Positions 26,913 through 36,145 are shown, counted from the first letter of the stretch. The stretch is 36,471 bases of DNA from a bacterium (GCA_023246095.1 JAHFJA010000011.1:1-36471), one strand, 5' to 3'. Made by a program: numbers and translations. Notes: a model not told the origin generated them from the sequence alone.

Positions 26913-27320
26913 ATGAGTGATGTATCTAAAGGGGCTACCACGGCAGGATTAAGGAAAAAAGATAATATTATTGGGTGGCTATCAATTTTTGGGCTACTTA
27001 TTACTACTATAGCTCTCTATCTTGCTTGTGCGTACGAACCAATAGGGGGATATGAAGCAGTTTTAGAGAAAAATCATGTTAATGTTGGACGATCTTTATT
27101 TTGGCAAAAAAGTATTTACATTCCGACCTCTGGTGAAGTTATAAGTTGCAATCTTGTTGATGAAAAATATAAGGTTGTTGTAGATAAAAAAGAAAAAGAA
27201 ATACGAATTTCGGGGTTAATTTTTTATTGTATTCGACCCAATATCCATCATGATGGAGAGGAAAATCGTGATTCAAGGGAGGGCGAAGTTGTACTTGGTG
27301 TCATAGGATCTCTACCATAG
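26913..27320 (+). CDS. hypothetical membrane-anchored protein (135 aa)
   Basis: AAAAAAGGAG SD before MSDVSKGATTAG; single TM WLSIFGLLITTIALYLACA. Confidence 0.65.
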   Translation: MSDVSKGATTAGLRKKDNIIGWLSIFGLLITTIALYLACAYEPIGGYEAVLEKNHVNVGRSLFWQKSIYIPTSGEVISCNLVDEKYKVVVDKKEKEIRISGLIFYCIRPNIHHDGEENRDSREGEVVLGVIGSLP

Positions 27321-27334
27321 AGATAATCAATCAT

Positions 27335-27368
27335 AAAAAGATCACAGTAATTATGCTGGGATCTTTTT
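27335..27368 (+). terminator. intrinsic terminator
   Basis: AAAAAGATCaCAG..CTGgGATCTTTTT. Confidence 0.7.
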
Positions 27369-27396
27369 AAATACAAATACAATCCCGTACCCCTTC

Positions 27397-27425
27397 TTGA
27401 CTTTTACTCAGGTAACCGATATACT
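27397..27425 (+). promoter_or_regulatory. nusA promoter
   Basis: TTGACT-N17-TATACT. Confidence 0.75.
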
Positions 27426-27434
27426 CGGTACAAC

Positions 27435-27465
27435 GATAGTTTATGATTGTAAACTATCTTTTTTT
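27435..27465 (+). terminator. candidate attenuator/terminator in the nusA leader
   Basis: GATAGTTTA-TGATTG-TAAACTATC (9-bp stem) followed by TTTTTTT, between the nusA promoter and ATG 27502. Confidence 0.7.
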
Positions 27466-27501
27466 ATTCAAAATCCCTCTAATTTAAGGTATTTATATAC
27501 T

Positions 27502-28743
27502 ATGAATAACCCAATCGCTTCTGCTATCAAGCAGGTCTGTGATGAGAAGAATATTCCTCAAGAGTACGTCATTGAGGCTCTTGAGTTTGCGTTGGCCGCC
27601 GCCTATCGTAAAGATTTCGGTGAGAAAAATCAGAACGTCAAAGCAGAGTTCGATTTGATGACCGGTGAGTCTCGAATTTTTGATGTGAAAACAGTTGTTC
27701 GTGATTATACAACCGAGGAACTTGAAGCACACATGGCAAAGTATACTGAAGGAAAAGATCATGAGATCGATCATGAAGATAAAGATGGCGAAAAACGCTT
27801 TAACCCAAAAACGGATATCATGATTTCCGAAGCAAAAGCATTGAAAGCCGATGCAGAAATCGGTGATGTGATAAAAACAGAAATGCCGGTAACTGAAGAG
27901 TACGGTCGTATGGCAGCGCAAACTGCAAAACAAGTTATCATTCAAAAACTTCGCGAAGCAGAACGTGATTTGGTATTCGAAGATTTTAAAGATAAACAAG
28001 ACACATTGATCATGGCAACGGTACAGCGCAAAGAAGCTTCACGTGTGTTATTGGACATCGGTCGAGGAACGGCAATCATGCCTAACGAAGAACTTTCTCC
28101 TCGTGAACGATATATGCCTGGCGATCGCATAAAAGTATATGTAGTGTCTGTTGCGAAAGGAACACGTGGTCCAGAAATCATTGTTTCTCGCGCACATGTA
28201 AATATGTTACGAAAAGTTTTTGAATCAGAAATCCCTGAAGTTGAAAGCGGAGCCATTGAAATCAAGGCAGTCGCCCGCGATGTCGGAGAACGTGCAAAAG
28301 TAGCTGTCATGGCACATCAAGAAAATATTGATCCGATTGGTTCCTGTATTGGTCAGAGAGGAAGTCGTATCCAGACGGTGATCGCAGAATTGGGTGGTGA
28401 AAAAGTAGACATCATCCAATATGACGAGGACATGTCGACGTTTATCATGAACGCCCTTTCTCCAGCAAAAGTATCTCGTATCGAGTTGGATGAGGCGACC
28501 CATCGCGCACGAGTGTTTGTCAAAGATGACCAGCTTTCACTTGCGATTGGTAAAGGCGGTCAAAACGTTCGTTTGGCCTCACAATTGACACATTGGAATA
28601 TTGAAGTAGTATCAGAACAAGGGGAAGTAGTTGCTACACCAGAAGAAGCAGAGACTCCAGAAGCATCAATCGAACCAGAAACAGAAGAAACTACCCCAGA
28701 AATCGTTACAGAATCGAAGGAATCTACCGAAGAGACCGCTTAA
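27502..28743 (+). CDS. nusA: transcription termination/antitermination factor NusA
   Basis: N-terminal NusA domain, S1, KH (DPIGSCIGQRGSRIQTVIAELGGEKVDII; LAIGKGGQNVRLASQLT). Confidence 0.95.
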   Translation: MNNPIASAIKQVCDEKNIPQEYVIEALEFALAAAYRKDFGEKNQNVKAEFDLMTGESRIFDVKTVVRDYTTEELEAHMAKYTEGKDHEIDHEDKDGEKRFNPKTDIMISEAKALKADAEIGDVIKTEMPVTEEYGRMAAQTAKQVIIQKLREAERDLVFEDFKDKQDTLIMATVQRKEASRVLLDIGRGTAIMPNEELSPRERYMPGDRIKVYVVSVAKGTRGPEIIVSRAHVNMLRKVFESEIPEVESGAIEIKAVARDVGERAKVAVMAHQENIDPIGSCIGQRGSRIQTVIAELGGEKVDIIQYDEDMSTFIMNALSPAKVSRIELDEATHRARVFVKDDQLSLAIGKGGQNVRLASQLTHWNIEVVSEQGEVVATPEEAETPEASIEPETEETTPEIVTESKESTEETA

Positions 28744-28784
28744 CCACATTAATTAACTAATTCATAATTTAAATCATAATCGGT

Positions 28785-30011
28785 ATGTCTACGAACGTAA
28801 TTCAAGAAAGCGCAACAGCTCCAGAACGTGAAGAATATAAGCAATTACTACAAGAATTTGGTGCTCAACTTCCTAAAATAGGAGACATGGTTGAGGGTAC
28901 GGTTATTGGCATGGGAAAAAATGAAGTTCAGGTTGATATTGATGGTATTGCCAGTGGTATTGTGCGTGGATATGAGCTTATTGACGAGTCTGAAGAATAT
29001 TCAACTCTTTCTATTGGTGACCATGTTGTGGCCACTGTTCTTGATTTGGAAAATGAGTCGGGTGCTATGGAACTTTCTTTCCGATCAGCAGGTCACAAGA
29101 AAGCTTGGGATCGGTTGTCTGGCCTTGTAAAAGCAGGTGATATTGTTCAAGTACAAATCACAGAAGCCAACAAAGGTGGTCTTATGGTGGTACTCGGAAA
29201 GACCAAAGGTTTCTTGCCTGTTTCACAATTGTGTCCGGAACACTATCCTCGTATTCAAGGAGGTGATAAGAATAAAATTCTTGAGCGTTTGAAGACCTAT
29301 GTTGGCCAAATGTTTGATGTCAAAGTGATCGACGTCAATGAACAAGATGAAAAACTCATTGTATCTGAAAAGTCAGTGTGGGAAGAACGTCAGAAAGATG
29401 TCATTGGAAGTTATAAGCTTGGTGATATTATTGAGGGGACCATTACGGTGATTACTGATTTCGGAGCATTTGTTGAATTTGGTGAAGGACTCGAGGGTCT
29501 CGTTCATATTTCAGAAATTGCATGGCAGAGAATTGATGACCCACGCGATGTAGTTGTTCGTGGCCAAAAGATCAAAGCGCAGATTATTAAAATTGATGGT
29601 TCAAAGATTTTCCTTTCAATGAAAAATTTGATTGCTGATCCTTGGAAGCACGTTGCCGAGAAATACGTTTTGGGCCAGAAAGTGACAGGAAAAGTTCTCA
29701 AGATTAATCCGTTCGGTTTGTTTGTCGAATTGGATCATGACATTCATGGATTGGCTCACGTCTCTGAACTTACCGCAAAACCCGATGCGAATCCATTTGA
29801 TGTCGCAAAAATCGGTGATGAATTAACTTTTCGTATTGTTTCGATCAAACCTGAAGAACACCGCCTTGGTTTGAGTCTCAAAGCCCTCAATGATCCTGAT
29901 TCAAAATATACAGAAGCAGCAGCAACTGAAAGTGAAAGCGCTCCCGTGTCTGAAGCGGTGGTTGCACCTGAGGCAACAACAGAAGAGTCTTCAACTCCTG
30001 TAGTCGAGTAA
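28785..30011 (+). CDS. rpsA: S1 RNA-binding domain protein / 30S ribosomal protein S1
   Basis: four S1 repeats (GDMVEGTVIGM, GDIVQVQITE, GDIIEGTITVITDFGAFVEF, GQKVTGKVLKINPFGLFVEL). Confidence 0.88.
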   Translation: MSTNVIQESATAPEREEYKQLLQEFGAQLPKIGDMVEGTVIGMGKNEVQVDIDGIASGIVRGYELIDESEEYSTLSIGDHVVATVLDLENESGAMELSFRSAGHKKAWDRLSGLVKAGDIVQVQITEANKGGLMVVLGKTKGFLPVSQLCPEHYPRIQGGDKNKILERLKTYVGQMFDVKVIDVNEQDEKLIVSEKSVWEERQKDVIGSYKLGDIIEGTITVITDFGAFVEFGEGLEGLVHISEIAWQRIDDPRDVVVRGQKIKAQIIKIDGSKIFLSMKNLIADPWKHVAEKYVLGQKVTGKVLKINPFGLFVELDHDIHGLAHVSELTAKPDANPFDVAKIGDELTFRIVSIKPEEHRLGLSLKALNDPDSKYTEAAATESESAPVSEAVVAPEATTEESSTPVVE

Positions 30012-30039
30012 ATTGCGACACAACAACTTGAATCTGCCT

Positions 30040-31854
30040 ATGAAACCAATTGTAAAAAACATCGTTATTTTTTTTGTGGTCGTCATTGTGGTAGGCGCTG
30101 CACTGAGTCTATATAATGCCGCCCCCATCAGCAAACCAAAAACAGCAGGGATGGAAACGTTGATTTCTCAGATTAATGAAGAAAAAGTAAAAGCAATAGA
30201 AATTCAGGGAGATAGCCTCCATATAACATTGAGTGATGATTCAAAAGAAGTCGTCCGCAAGGAACCGACTGAATCCTTTAGTGAGGTAGTGAAAAATTAC
30301 AATCTTGATCCGGTAAAAGTTGCGAAAGCCCACCCAGAAGTGAAAGGTGATGGCGCAGGTGCATGGGCAGTTGCAATTTTGCCGTTCGTTTTGCCTTTTC
30401 TACTGTTGATTGCTCTCGTATATATCATGAGCCGGCAGATTCAGGGTGCAAACTCACGTGCAATGATGTTTGGTTCATCTCGTGCACGCAAGCTTGAAGC
30501 GGATAATAAAAAAAATAAGATCACATTCAAGGATGTGGCAGGCGTTAAAGAATCAAAAGAAGAATTGAAAGAGATTGTTGAGTTCTTAAAAGATCATAAG
30601 AAATTTACTGACCTTGGAGCAAAAATTCCAAAAGGAGTGTTGTTAGTAGGACCTCCAGGAACAGGTAAAACTCTTCTTGCTAAAGCAGTAGCGGGCGAAG
30701 CTGACGTTCCTTTCTTTCACGTTTCAGGTTCAGAGTTTATCGAAATGTTTGTAGGGGTTGGTGCGAGTCGTGTTCGCGATCTGTTTGCACGAGCAAAAAA
30801 AAGTGCACCATGTATCGTTTTTATTGATGAAATTGATGCCGTGGGTCGTCAACGTGGAGCAGGTCTTGGTGGTTCCAACGACGAGCGAGAACAAACGCTC
30901 AACCAAATTCTCGTAGAGCTCGATGGTTTTGAGCCGAATGACAATGTGATCGTTATCGCAGCAACAAACCGTCCTGATGTGTTAGACCCTGCTCTTCTTC
31001 GTCCTGGTCGTTTTGACCGTCGTGTCTATCTTGATCCTCCGAGTATCAATGATCGTGATGAAATTTTGCAAGTTCATTCTCAAAAGAAGCCATTGGCGGC
31101 AGATGTATCATTGCGACGAATCGCTGAGCGCACCCCAGGGTTTACGGGTGCGGATCTTTCGAATCTTCTTAATGAAGCGGCTATTTGGACAGCGCGTCAT
31201 GATCGTAAAGAAATTACCCAGGATGATATTCTCGCGAGTATAGAAAAAGTCATGCTTGGTCCAGAACGAAAGAGTCACATCATCTCCGATGAAGAGAAAA
31301 AAGTCACTGCATACCATGAAGCGGGTCATGCATTGATTTCACATACATTGAAAAAAGCAGGATCGGTGCAAAAGGTCTCTATAATTTCTCGTGGCCGTGC
31401 AGCAGGGTATACCTTAAACATGCCTACCGAAGATAAATACTTTACACGAAAGAACGAATTCTTGGCCGATCTTGCTGTTATGATGGGAGGCTATGTTACC
31501 GAGGAGTTTATTTTCGGTGATGTGAGCACGGGTGCACACAATGATCTTTCAAAGGCTACCGATGTAGCACGCAGAATGGTGACTGATTATGGTATGAGTG
31601 CATTAGGTCCCCAGACATTTGGCCATGACGACGATGCAGTGTTCTTGGGTCGCGATATGGTTGCACGTCGAAATTATAGTGAAAAAACAGCAGAGCAAAT
31701 TGATGAACAGGTACATATTTTCACTACCGATGCATATAAGGCTGCAAAAGAGGTTATAACGACCCATCGCGCAAAACTTGAAGAGATTGTACAATTACTC
31801 TTAGAAAAGGAAACCATTGAGCAAGAAGAGTTCGCTCGCTTCTTTCCCGCATAA
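30040..31854 (+). CDS. ftsH: ATP-dependent zinc metalloprotease FtsH
   Basis: Walker [18 protein letters not shown] zinc motif. Confidence 0.95.
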   Translation: MKPIVKNIVIFFVVVIVVGAALSLYNAAPISKPKTAGMETLISQINEEKVKAIEIQGDSLHITLSDDSKEVVRKEPTESFSEVVKNYNLDPVKVAKAHPEVKGDGAGAWAVAILPFVLPFLLLIALVYIMSRQIQGANSRAMMFGSSRARKLEADNKKNKITFKDVAGVKESKEELKEIVEFLKDHKKFTDLGAKIPKGVLLVGPPGTGKTLLAKAVAGEADVPFFHVSGSEFIEMFVGVGASRVRDLFARAKKSAPCIVFIDEIDAVGRQRGAGLGGSNDEREQTLNQILVELDGFEPNDNVIVIAATNRPDVLDPALLRPGRFDRRVYLDPPSINDRDEILQVHSQKKPLAADVSLRRIAERTPGFTGADLSNLLNEAAIWTARHDRKEITQDDILASIEKVMLGPERKSHIISDEEKKVTAYHEAGHALISHTLKKAGSVQKVSIISRGRAAGYTLNMPTEDKYFTRKNEFLADLAVMMGGYVTEEFIFGDVSTGAHNDLSKATDVARRMVTDYGMSALGPQTFGHDDDAVFLGRDMVARRNYSEKTAEQIDEQVHIFTTDAYKAAKEVITTHRAKLEEIVQLLLEKETIEQEEFARFFPA

Positions 31855-31873
31855 GGTATTAAACACAACTTCC

Positions 31874-33559
31874 ATGCCGTCAACTCCATCGCCCCATGCA
31901 GGGCAAGCGTTTCAGGATGTTCAAGATAAGTTTGATGAGAAGATGCACAAAATGTCTCAAGAGAAACTTGAGCGTGATGCGCAACAATTCGCAAGTCAGT
32001 TAGGACTCGAATATATTTATCTTGTCGGTGTTGTTATTGCACCCGGATATTTGGAGATGATTCCTCTTGAAACATCAAAACAATATCAGTTGGTATGTTA
32101 TCAAGCGCAAGAGGGAGTTCATTTTCTGGCTGCCGTTGATCCGACAAAACAAGAAATCAAAGATTTTATAAAGGAGTTTGAAAACAAGACTCATGGAAGA
32201 ACAGAAATGCGGGTCATGTCTGAGGCGAGTTTTGAAGCAGCCATGAAGGTGTATGCAACTCTTCCTGCGTTTATCCCGGATGTAAAAGGGGTAGAGATAT
32301 CGCAAGAAGATTTGGATACATATAAAGCAGGTTTTAGTGATATTCGAAAAATTCAAGATCATATTCAAGATGTAAACCTTACCGAGGTAATTACATTGCT
32401 TGTTGCGGTGGCGCTTGCATCAAATGCATCTGATATCCACATCGAAGCGGAAGAAGAGGGGGTACATTTTCGCCTGCGTATCGACGGTGTGCTCCATGAT
32501 GTTGCAAAATTGCCTCCTGACGCGTGGCGCAAGATTATTTCACGTATCAAGCTTCTTGCGAAAGTGAAAATAAACGTGACTGATCGTCCTCAAGACGGGC
32601 GGTTTACTATATTCTTAAAAAATGACGAGGTAGACGTCCGTGTATCAACACTCCCCACTAGTTATGGTGAAAGCGTTGTTATGCGTTTGTTGCGATCGTC
32701 GGGGGCAGGACTTCAATTTTCTGATTTAGGGCTTACCGACTATACGTTTAAGATTTTAAAGAGAGAAGTAGAAAAGCCAAATGGCATGTTGATTACAACT
32801 GGACCGACGGGATCAGGTAAGACAACCACGTTGTATGCGATTTTGAATCATCTCAACTCGTCGGAGGTTAAGATTATTACCCTTGAAGATCCGATTGAAT
32901 ATAAAATGAAAGGGATTAACCAAAGTCAAGTCGATCCAACAAAGGATTATACTTTCGCGAGTGGACTTCGTTCTATCTTGCGCCAAGACCCTGATGTGGT
33001 GATGGTGGGAGAAATCCGTGATTTTGAAACCGCTGATATTGCAATCAATGCTGCACTGACAGGGCACATGGTTATTTCTACGATTCATACTAACAGTGCA
33101 GCGGGAGCTATTCCTCGCTTATTAGCACTCGGAGTGAAGTCGTTTTTGCTGGCACCGGCATTAACTGCGTTGATTGGACAGCGTTTGGTGCGCCGTCTTT
33201 GTCAGACGTGTAAAAAAGAAATCACCCTTGATGGCGAAACACTTGAAAAGGTGAAAGGGTATGTATCGGTAATTTCTCCTGTGAGCGGAATTGTGGTTGA
33301 TCTAAATACGATGAAGTTTTGGGGACCGGTTGGGTGTGACGATTGTTATGGGATTGGTTATAAAGGTCGCATTGGTATTTACGAAATCATGACGATGAAT
33401 AAAGACATAGAAACAGTCATGCTTTCTGCCGCTGTTTCCGAATACGCGATTCAGGAGATTGCGGTGAGGAACGGGATGATTACAATGGCCCAGGAAGGCC
33501 TCCTGCGTGCCCTGGAAGGTGTTACCTCGGTCGAAGAGGTGTTTAGCGTGGCTCAGTAG
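31874..33559 (+). CDS. pilB: type IV pilus/type II secretion assembly ATPase (PilB/GspE)
   Basis: GPTGSGKTTTLYAIL, EDPIEYKMKGINQSQVD, CxxC..CxxC zinc site; ATG 31874 preferred over TTG 31817. Confidence 0.9.
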   Translation: MPSTPSPHAGQAFQDVQDKFDEKMHKMSQEKLERDAQQFASQLGLEYIYLVGVVIAPGYLEMIPLETSKQYQLVCYQAQEGVHFLAAVDPTKQEIKDFIKEFENKTHGRTEMRVMSEASFEAAMKVYATLPAFIPDVKGVEISQEDLDTYKAGFSDIRKIQDHIQDVNLTEVITLLVAVALASNASDIHIEAEEEGVHFRLRIDGVLHDVAKLPPDAWRKIISRIKLLAKVKINVTDRPQDGRFTIFLKNDEVDVRVSTLPTSYGESVVMRLLRSSGAGLQFSDLGLTDYTFKILKREVEKPNGMLITTGPTGSGKTTTLYAILNHLNSSEVKIITLEDPIEYKMKGINQSQVDPTKDYTFASGLRSILRQDPDVVMVGEIRDFETADIAINAALTGHMVISTIHTNSAAGAIPRLLALGVKSFLLAPALTALIGQRLVRRLCQTCKKEITLDGETLEKVKGYVSVISPVSGIVVDLNTMKFWGPVGCDDCYGIGYKGRIGIYEIMTMNKDIETVMLSAAVSEYAIQEIAVRNGMITMAQEGLLRALEGVTSVEEVFSVAQ

Positions 33560-33566
33560 CGTTTTC

Positions 33567-33596
33567 TTGACGATATTTTGTTTGAAGGTATACAAT
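33567..33596 (+). promoter_or_regulatory. sigma70-type promoter
   Basis: TTGACG with TATACA/TACAAT 16-18 nt downstream. Confidence 0.5.
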
Positions 33597-33642
33597 GTCA
33601 GTACAATCGCGATCGCGAGAATAATTCATTAATAATACGATT

Positions 33643-33924
33643 ATGGGTTTTGAAAGTTGGTCAGTAGCACCTAAAACCGAGTCTGTAAGAGAAAAACAAG
33701 GAAGTAAGAGTCCTGATGAATTAAAAGAAGAACTTTATAAACTTAATACAGAGATACAAGAAACAAATAAAGCGTTAGCAAACATGACTTCTGATAGTAA
33801 CGACCTTACGAGACAAGGACTGGAAGCAGCATTATTTATCGCAACGGAAAGTCGTGATGCAATTGAAGCTAAGTTTAAGCAGATGGAATCCCCTGAAGCA
33901 GTTCAAGAAAAGAAGGCAGCGTAA
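33643..33924 (+). CDS. hypothetical coiled-coil protein (93 aa)
   Basis: own promoter and terminator; heptad-rich ELKEELYKLNTEIQETNKALAN. Confidence 0.65.
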   Translation: MGFESWSVAPKTESVREKQGSKSPDELKEELYKLNTEIQETNKALANMTSDSNDLTRQGLEAALFIATESRDAIEAKFKQMESPEAVQEKKAA

Positions 33925-33926
33925 TG

Positions 33927-33960
33927 AAAAATGACCGCCAAATTTGGTGGTCATTTTTTT
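33927..33960. terminator. bidirectional intrinsic terminator
   Basis: AAAAATGACCgCCAAATTTGGtGGTCATTTTTTT. Confidence 0.8.
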
Positions 33961-34109
33961 GTTGGCAATTTTTTTCTTATGCGTTCACATGCCTTCATGC
34001 ACAACTGCATTCTTTTTGTGTTTTCGAAACCGCCATTTCCATTGATTTCCTTGTTTATACATTCAAGAAGTATAAATGTCAGTTTCATCAATCTTTCGAT
34101 ATCGTCCAT
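33951..34109 (-). CDS. small orphan protein (52 aa)
   Basis: MDDIERLMKLTFILLECINKEINGNGGFENTKRMQLCMKACERIRKKLPTKK; AAAGGAG SD; minus promoter TTGACA-N17-TAGTGT at 34138-34166. Confidence 0.65.
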   Translation of the reverse strand: MDDIERLMKLTFILLECINKEINGNGGFENTKRMQLCMKACERIRKKLPTKK

Positions 34110-34137
34110 TTTTGTCTCCTTTCTATAATGCCCCACC

Positions 34138-34166
34138 ACACTAGCAGGTAAAATGGGTCTTGTCAA
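34138..34166 (-). promoter_or_regulatory. sigma70-type promoter
   Basis: minus strand TTGACA-N17-TAGTGT. Confidence 0.6.
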
Positions 34167-34192
34167 TAGTCATTTATCCGATTTTTGACCTC

Positions 34193-34221
34193 TTGACAGG
34201 GATAATGAAGGAAGGTAGTCT
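34193..34221 (+). promoter_or_regulatory. sigma70-type promoter
   Basis: TTGACA-N17-TAGTCT. Confidence 0.55.
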
Positions 34222-34295
34222 GCGAAGTGCCGAAGACGGCTTGCCCCGTAAGGGGTGAGTGTCTACGTTATTTTAAAAAAAGGAGAAAAATCCCC

Positions 34296-34739
34296 ATGGA
34301 GACTGTTCAGCTTCTCAACCCAAATTTCAAGCTTTTGCTTGCCTTACCTCTACTCTTCTCTATTAAAACACCAAAAACACCTTCTCACCCCCACCATCAC
34401 ACCTCCATTCTAACATCCTCCTCATCTTCTCTATCTCACTCAACACCTTCTCATTCTTTCCTTTCCTTCTTTTTTCGCCCTTCCTCTCAACCCCCATCTC
34501 CTCTCAACCCTTCTCTTTCGCACCTTCTTTCTCCTCCCCTCTCTACATTTAATACCATCCCCATTGACGCCCCTTCCTTCCTTCCTACTGTGCCAGAACA
34601 CACCCTTTCAGACCCAGACCCAGATTTGTCTTTATATGACACCTTTCCCCCACATGAGGTAACAGATATTGCCGATAAACCACCTGTTTCTGAGGAAAAG
34701 AAACAAGAGAGATTCGACTATATTGGAACTTTTTTTTAA
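34296..34739 (+). CDS. orphan low-complexity S/P/T/L/F-rich protein (147 aa)
   Basis: AAAGGAG SD before METVQLLNPNFKLLLALPLLFS; pyrimidine-rich coding strand. Confidence 0.55.
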   Translation: METVQLLNPNFKLLLALPLLFSIKTPKTPSHPHHHTSILTSSSSSLSHSTPSHSFLSFFFRPSSQPPSPLNPSLSHLLSPPLSTFNTIPIDAPSFLPTVPEHTLSDPDPDLSLYDTFPPHEVTDIADKPPVSEEKKQERFDYIGTFF

Positions 34740-34762
34740 AATGTTCCCCAACAAAAATCTTT

Positions 34763-34821
34763 AGAGATTGCAGAATATCGCTTGGTATATATAATAACCA
34801 AAGCACATATCTGTAATCTCT
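34763..34821. promoter_or_regulatory. imperfect 12-bp inverted repeat flanking a TATAAT element upstream of the GGDEF gene
   Basis: AGAGATTGCAGA ... TCTGTAATCTCT (11/12), TATAAT at 34790-34795, T6 tract abutting ATG 34829. Confidence 0.55.
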
Positions 34822-34828
34822 CTTTTTT

Positions 34829-35980
34829 ATGTCAGAAAATTTTACAATGGAAGCAAAGGTTACTAGTCCGGAGAACAGTTTTGACAATGACACCCAGGAG
34901 GATAAACGAGCGGTAAAACTGTTTAGTATGCTTGATAAGAAAAAAGAACAGGGCAGAAACTCTCTTAAGATGCACGAAGAAGTGATTGAGTCCAAGGTGG
35001 ATGAAAACAAAGAGAGGAATCGTCTTGAAGGTGTGAGAGAAGAATTTATTCCCCAACGAGAGGCAGAAGATAGACGAGAAATACAGAATCGTGATATGTC
35101 GTTGCGCTATCCGAACCAAGAGAAGGATAAGGAAGGGAAGCCAGTATATGAAGTATATAACAAAGATGGAATGAAGCATCTGATAAAAGATGCCTTTATT
35201 GAGGCATATGCCAAAAAAAATAAAGAAATACTCTCGCAATACGCGCGATTTGCAATTGATATCAACGGATTGAAGGCTGTCAATGATCTTGCTGGTCATG
35301 AAAACGGCAACAAATTTTTGGCACGTATTGTTGAACAGTTGAAAACAATCAAAAGTGAATTGATAGCTATGGGGTTTGAACATGTGGAAGTTTCTCACGA
35401 AGGAGGAGATGAATTTGGAGTCTTTGTGAAATCAGGTAAAGCGATCCTTCCGGAAACACTCAAAAAGACAAGAGATTTTATTTCGGATTCACTAAAGGTT
35501 AACTGCGACGAATTTCTTTCACTTAAGCAAATAATTGATGATGGTCATGTTGGTAAGCCGCCTCGTAACTATCGCTTTAAGTCATCTGCGGGCGTTGGCG
35601 CAGTTACTCTCGACGAGATTCTCAGCGATTCGGCGACAGAAGAGTTTGATAAGAAAATTGGTGCAATGGCACGTGGTCAAGGGATAACAGAAGAAGATCT
35701 TACGGGTGATGATATTAGGAATTTGCTTATGGGGATCGTTCTTGATAAGAGTGATAAGATGATGACCAAACATAAAAGGGAAGTAAAAGATGAACAGCTG
35801 AAACCTTTTGAACGGAAGTTGTTGTTACGCAATGAAGAAATGAGAAAAATGCACGATGATTTTGTATTTCTTGATGCATATGTGAAAAAACTAAATCTAG
35901 CGATTGTCGCACGTACAAAAGAGCGCGACGAATTAAGCGCCCGACTTACCTTGTGCCAAGAGGGGCAAAAGAGCGCGTAG
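34829..35980 (+). CDS. GGDEF-domain protein (putative diguanylate cyclase-like)
   Basis: FAIDINGLKAVNDLAGHENGNKFLARI ... VSHEGGDEFGVFV. Confidence 0.8.
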   Translation: MSENFTMEAKVTSPENSFDNDTQEDKRAVKLFSMLDKKKEQGRNSLKMHEEVIESKVDENKERNRLEGVREEFIPQREAEDRREIQNRDMSLRYPNQEKDKEGKPVYEVYNKDGMKHLIKDAFIEAYAKKNKEILSQYARFAIDINGLKAVNDLAGHENGNKFLARIVEQLKTIKSELIAMGFEHVEVSHEGGDEFGVFVKSGKAILPETLKKTRDFISDSLKVNCDEFLSLKQIIDDGHVGKPPRNYRFKSSAGVGAVTLDEILSDSATEEFDKKIGAMARGQGITEEDLTGDDIRNLLMGIVLDKSDKMMTKHKREVKDEQLKPFERKLLLRNEEMRKMHDDFVFLDAYVKKLNLAIVARTKERDELSARLTLCQEGQKSA

Positions 35981-36004
35981 ACTTGGTGTTCATGTAATTT
36001 TCAA

Positions 36005-36035
36005 GAAGGCTCCTGTGTTTAACAGGGTCTTTTTG
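36005..36035 (+). terminator. intrinsic terminator
   Basis: CTCCTGTgtttaACAGGGTCTTTTT. Confidence 0.65.
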
Positions 36036-36113
36036 TTTGTCTTATAATTACAATGAATCATTTAGTATATCAAAAAGTTCGTATTTATAAGGATTTAAAT
36101 GTCCGTAATACTC

Positions 36114-36142
36114 TTGACATATTTGGAGTTTTATGCTATACT
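36114..36142 (+). promoter_or_regulatory. sigma70-type promoter, extended -10
   Basis: TTGACA-N17-TATACT with ATGC before the -10. Confidence 0.85.
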
Positions 36143-36145
36143 ATT

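Noticed and set aside
33607-33618. TCGCGATCGCGA 12-bp palindrome
   Set aside because: Single occurrence noted; could be an operator, but no further support.
34227-34295. N-terminal extension of the pyrimidine-rich ORF (MPKTACPVRGECLRYFKKRRKIP)
   Set aside because: Overlaps the structured leader; ATG at 34296 has an SD.
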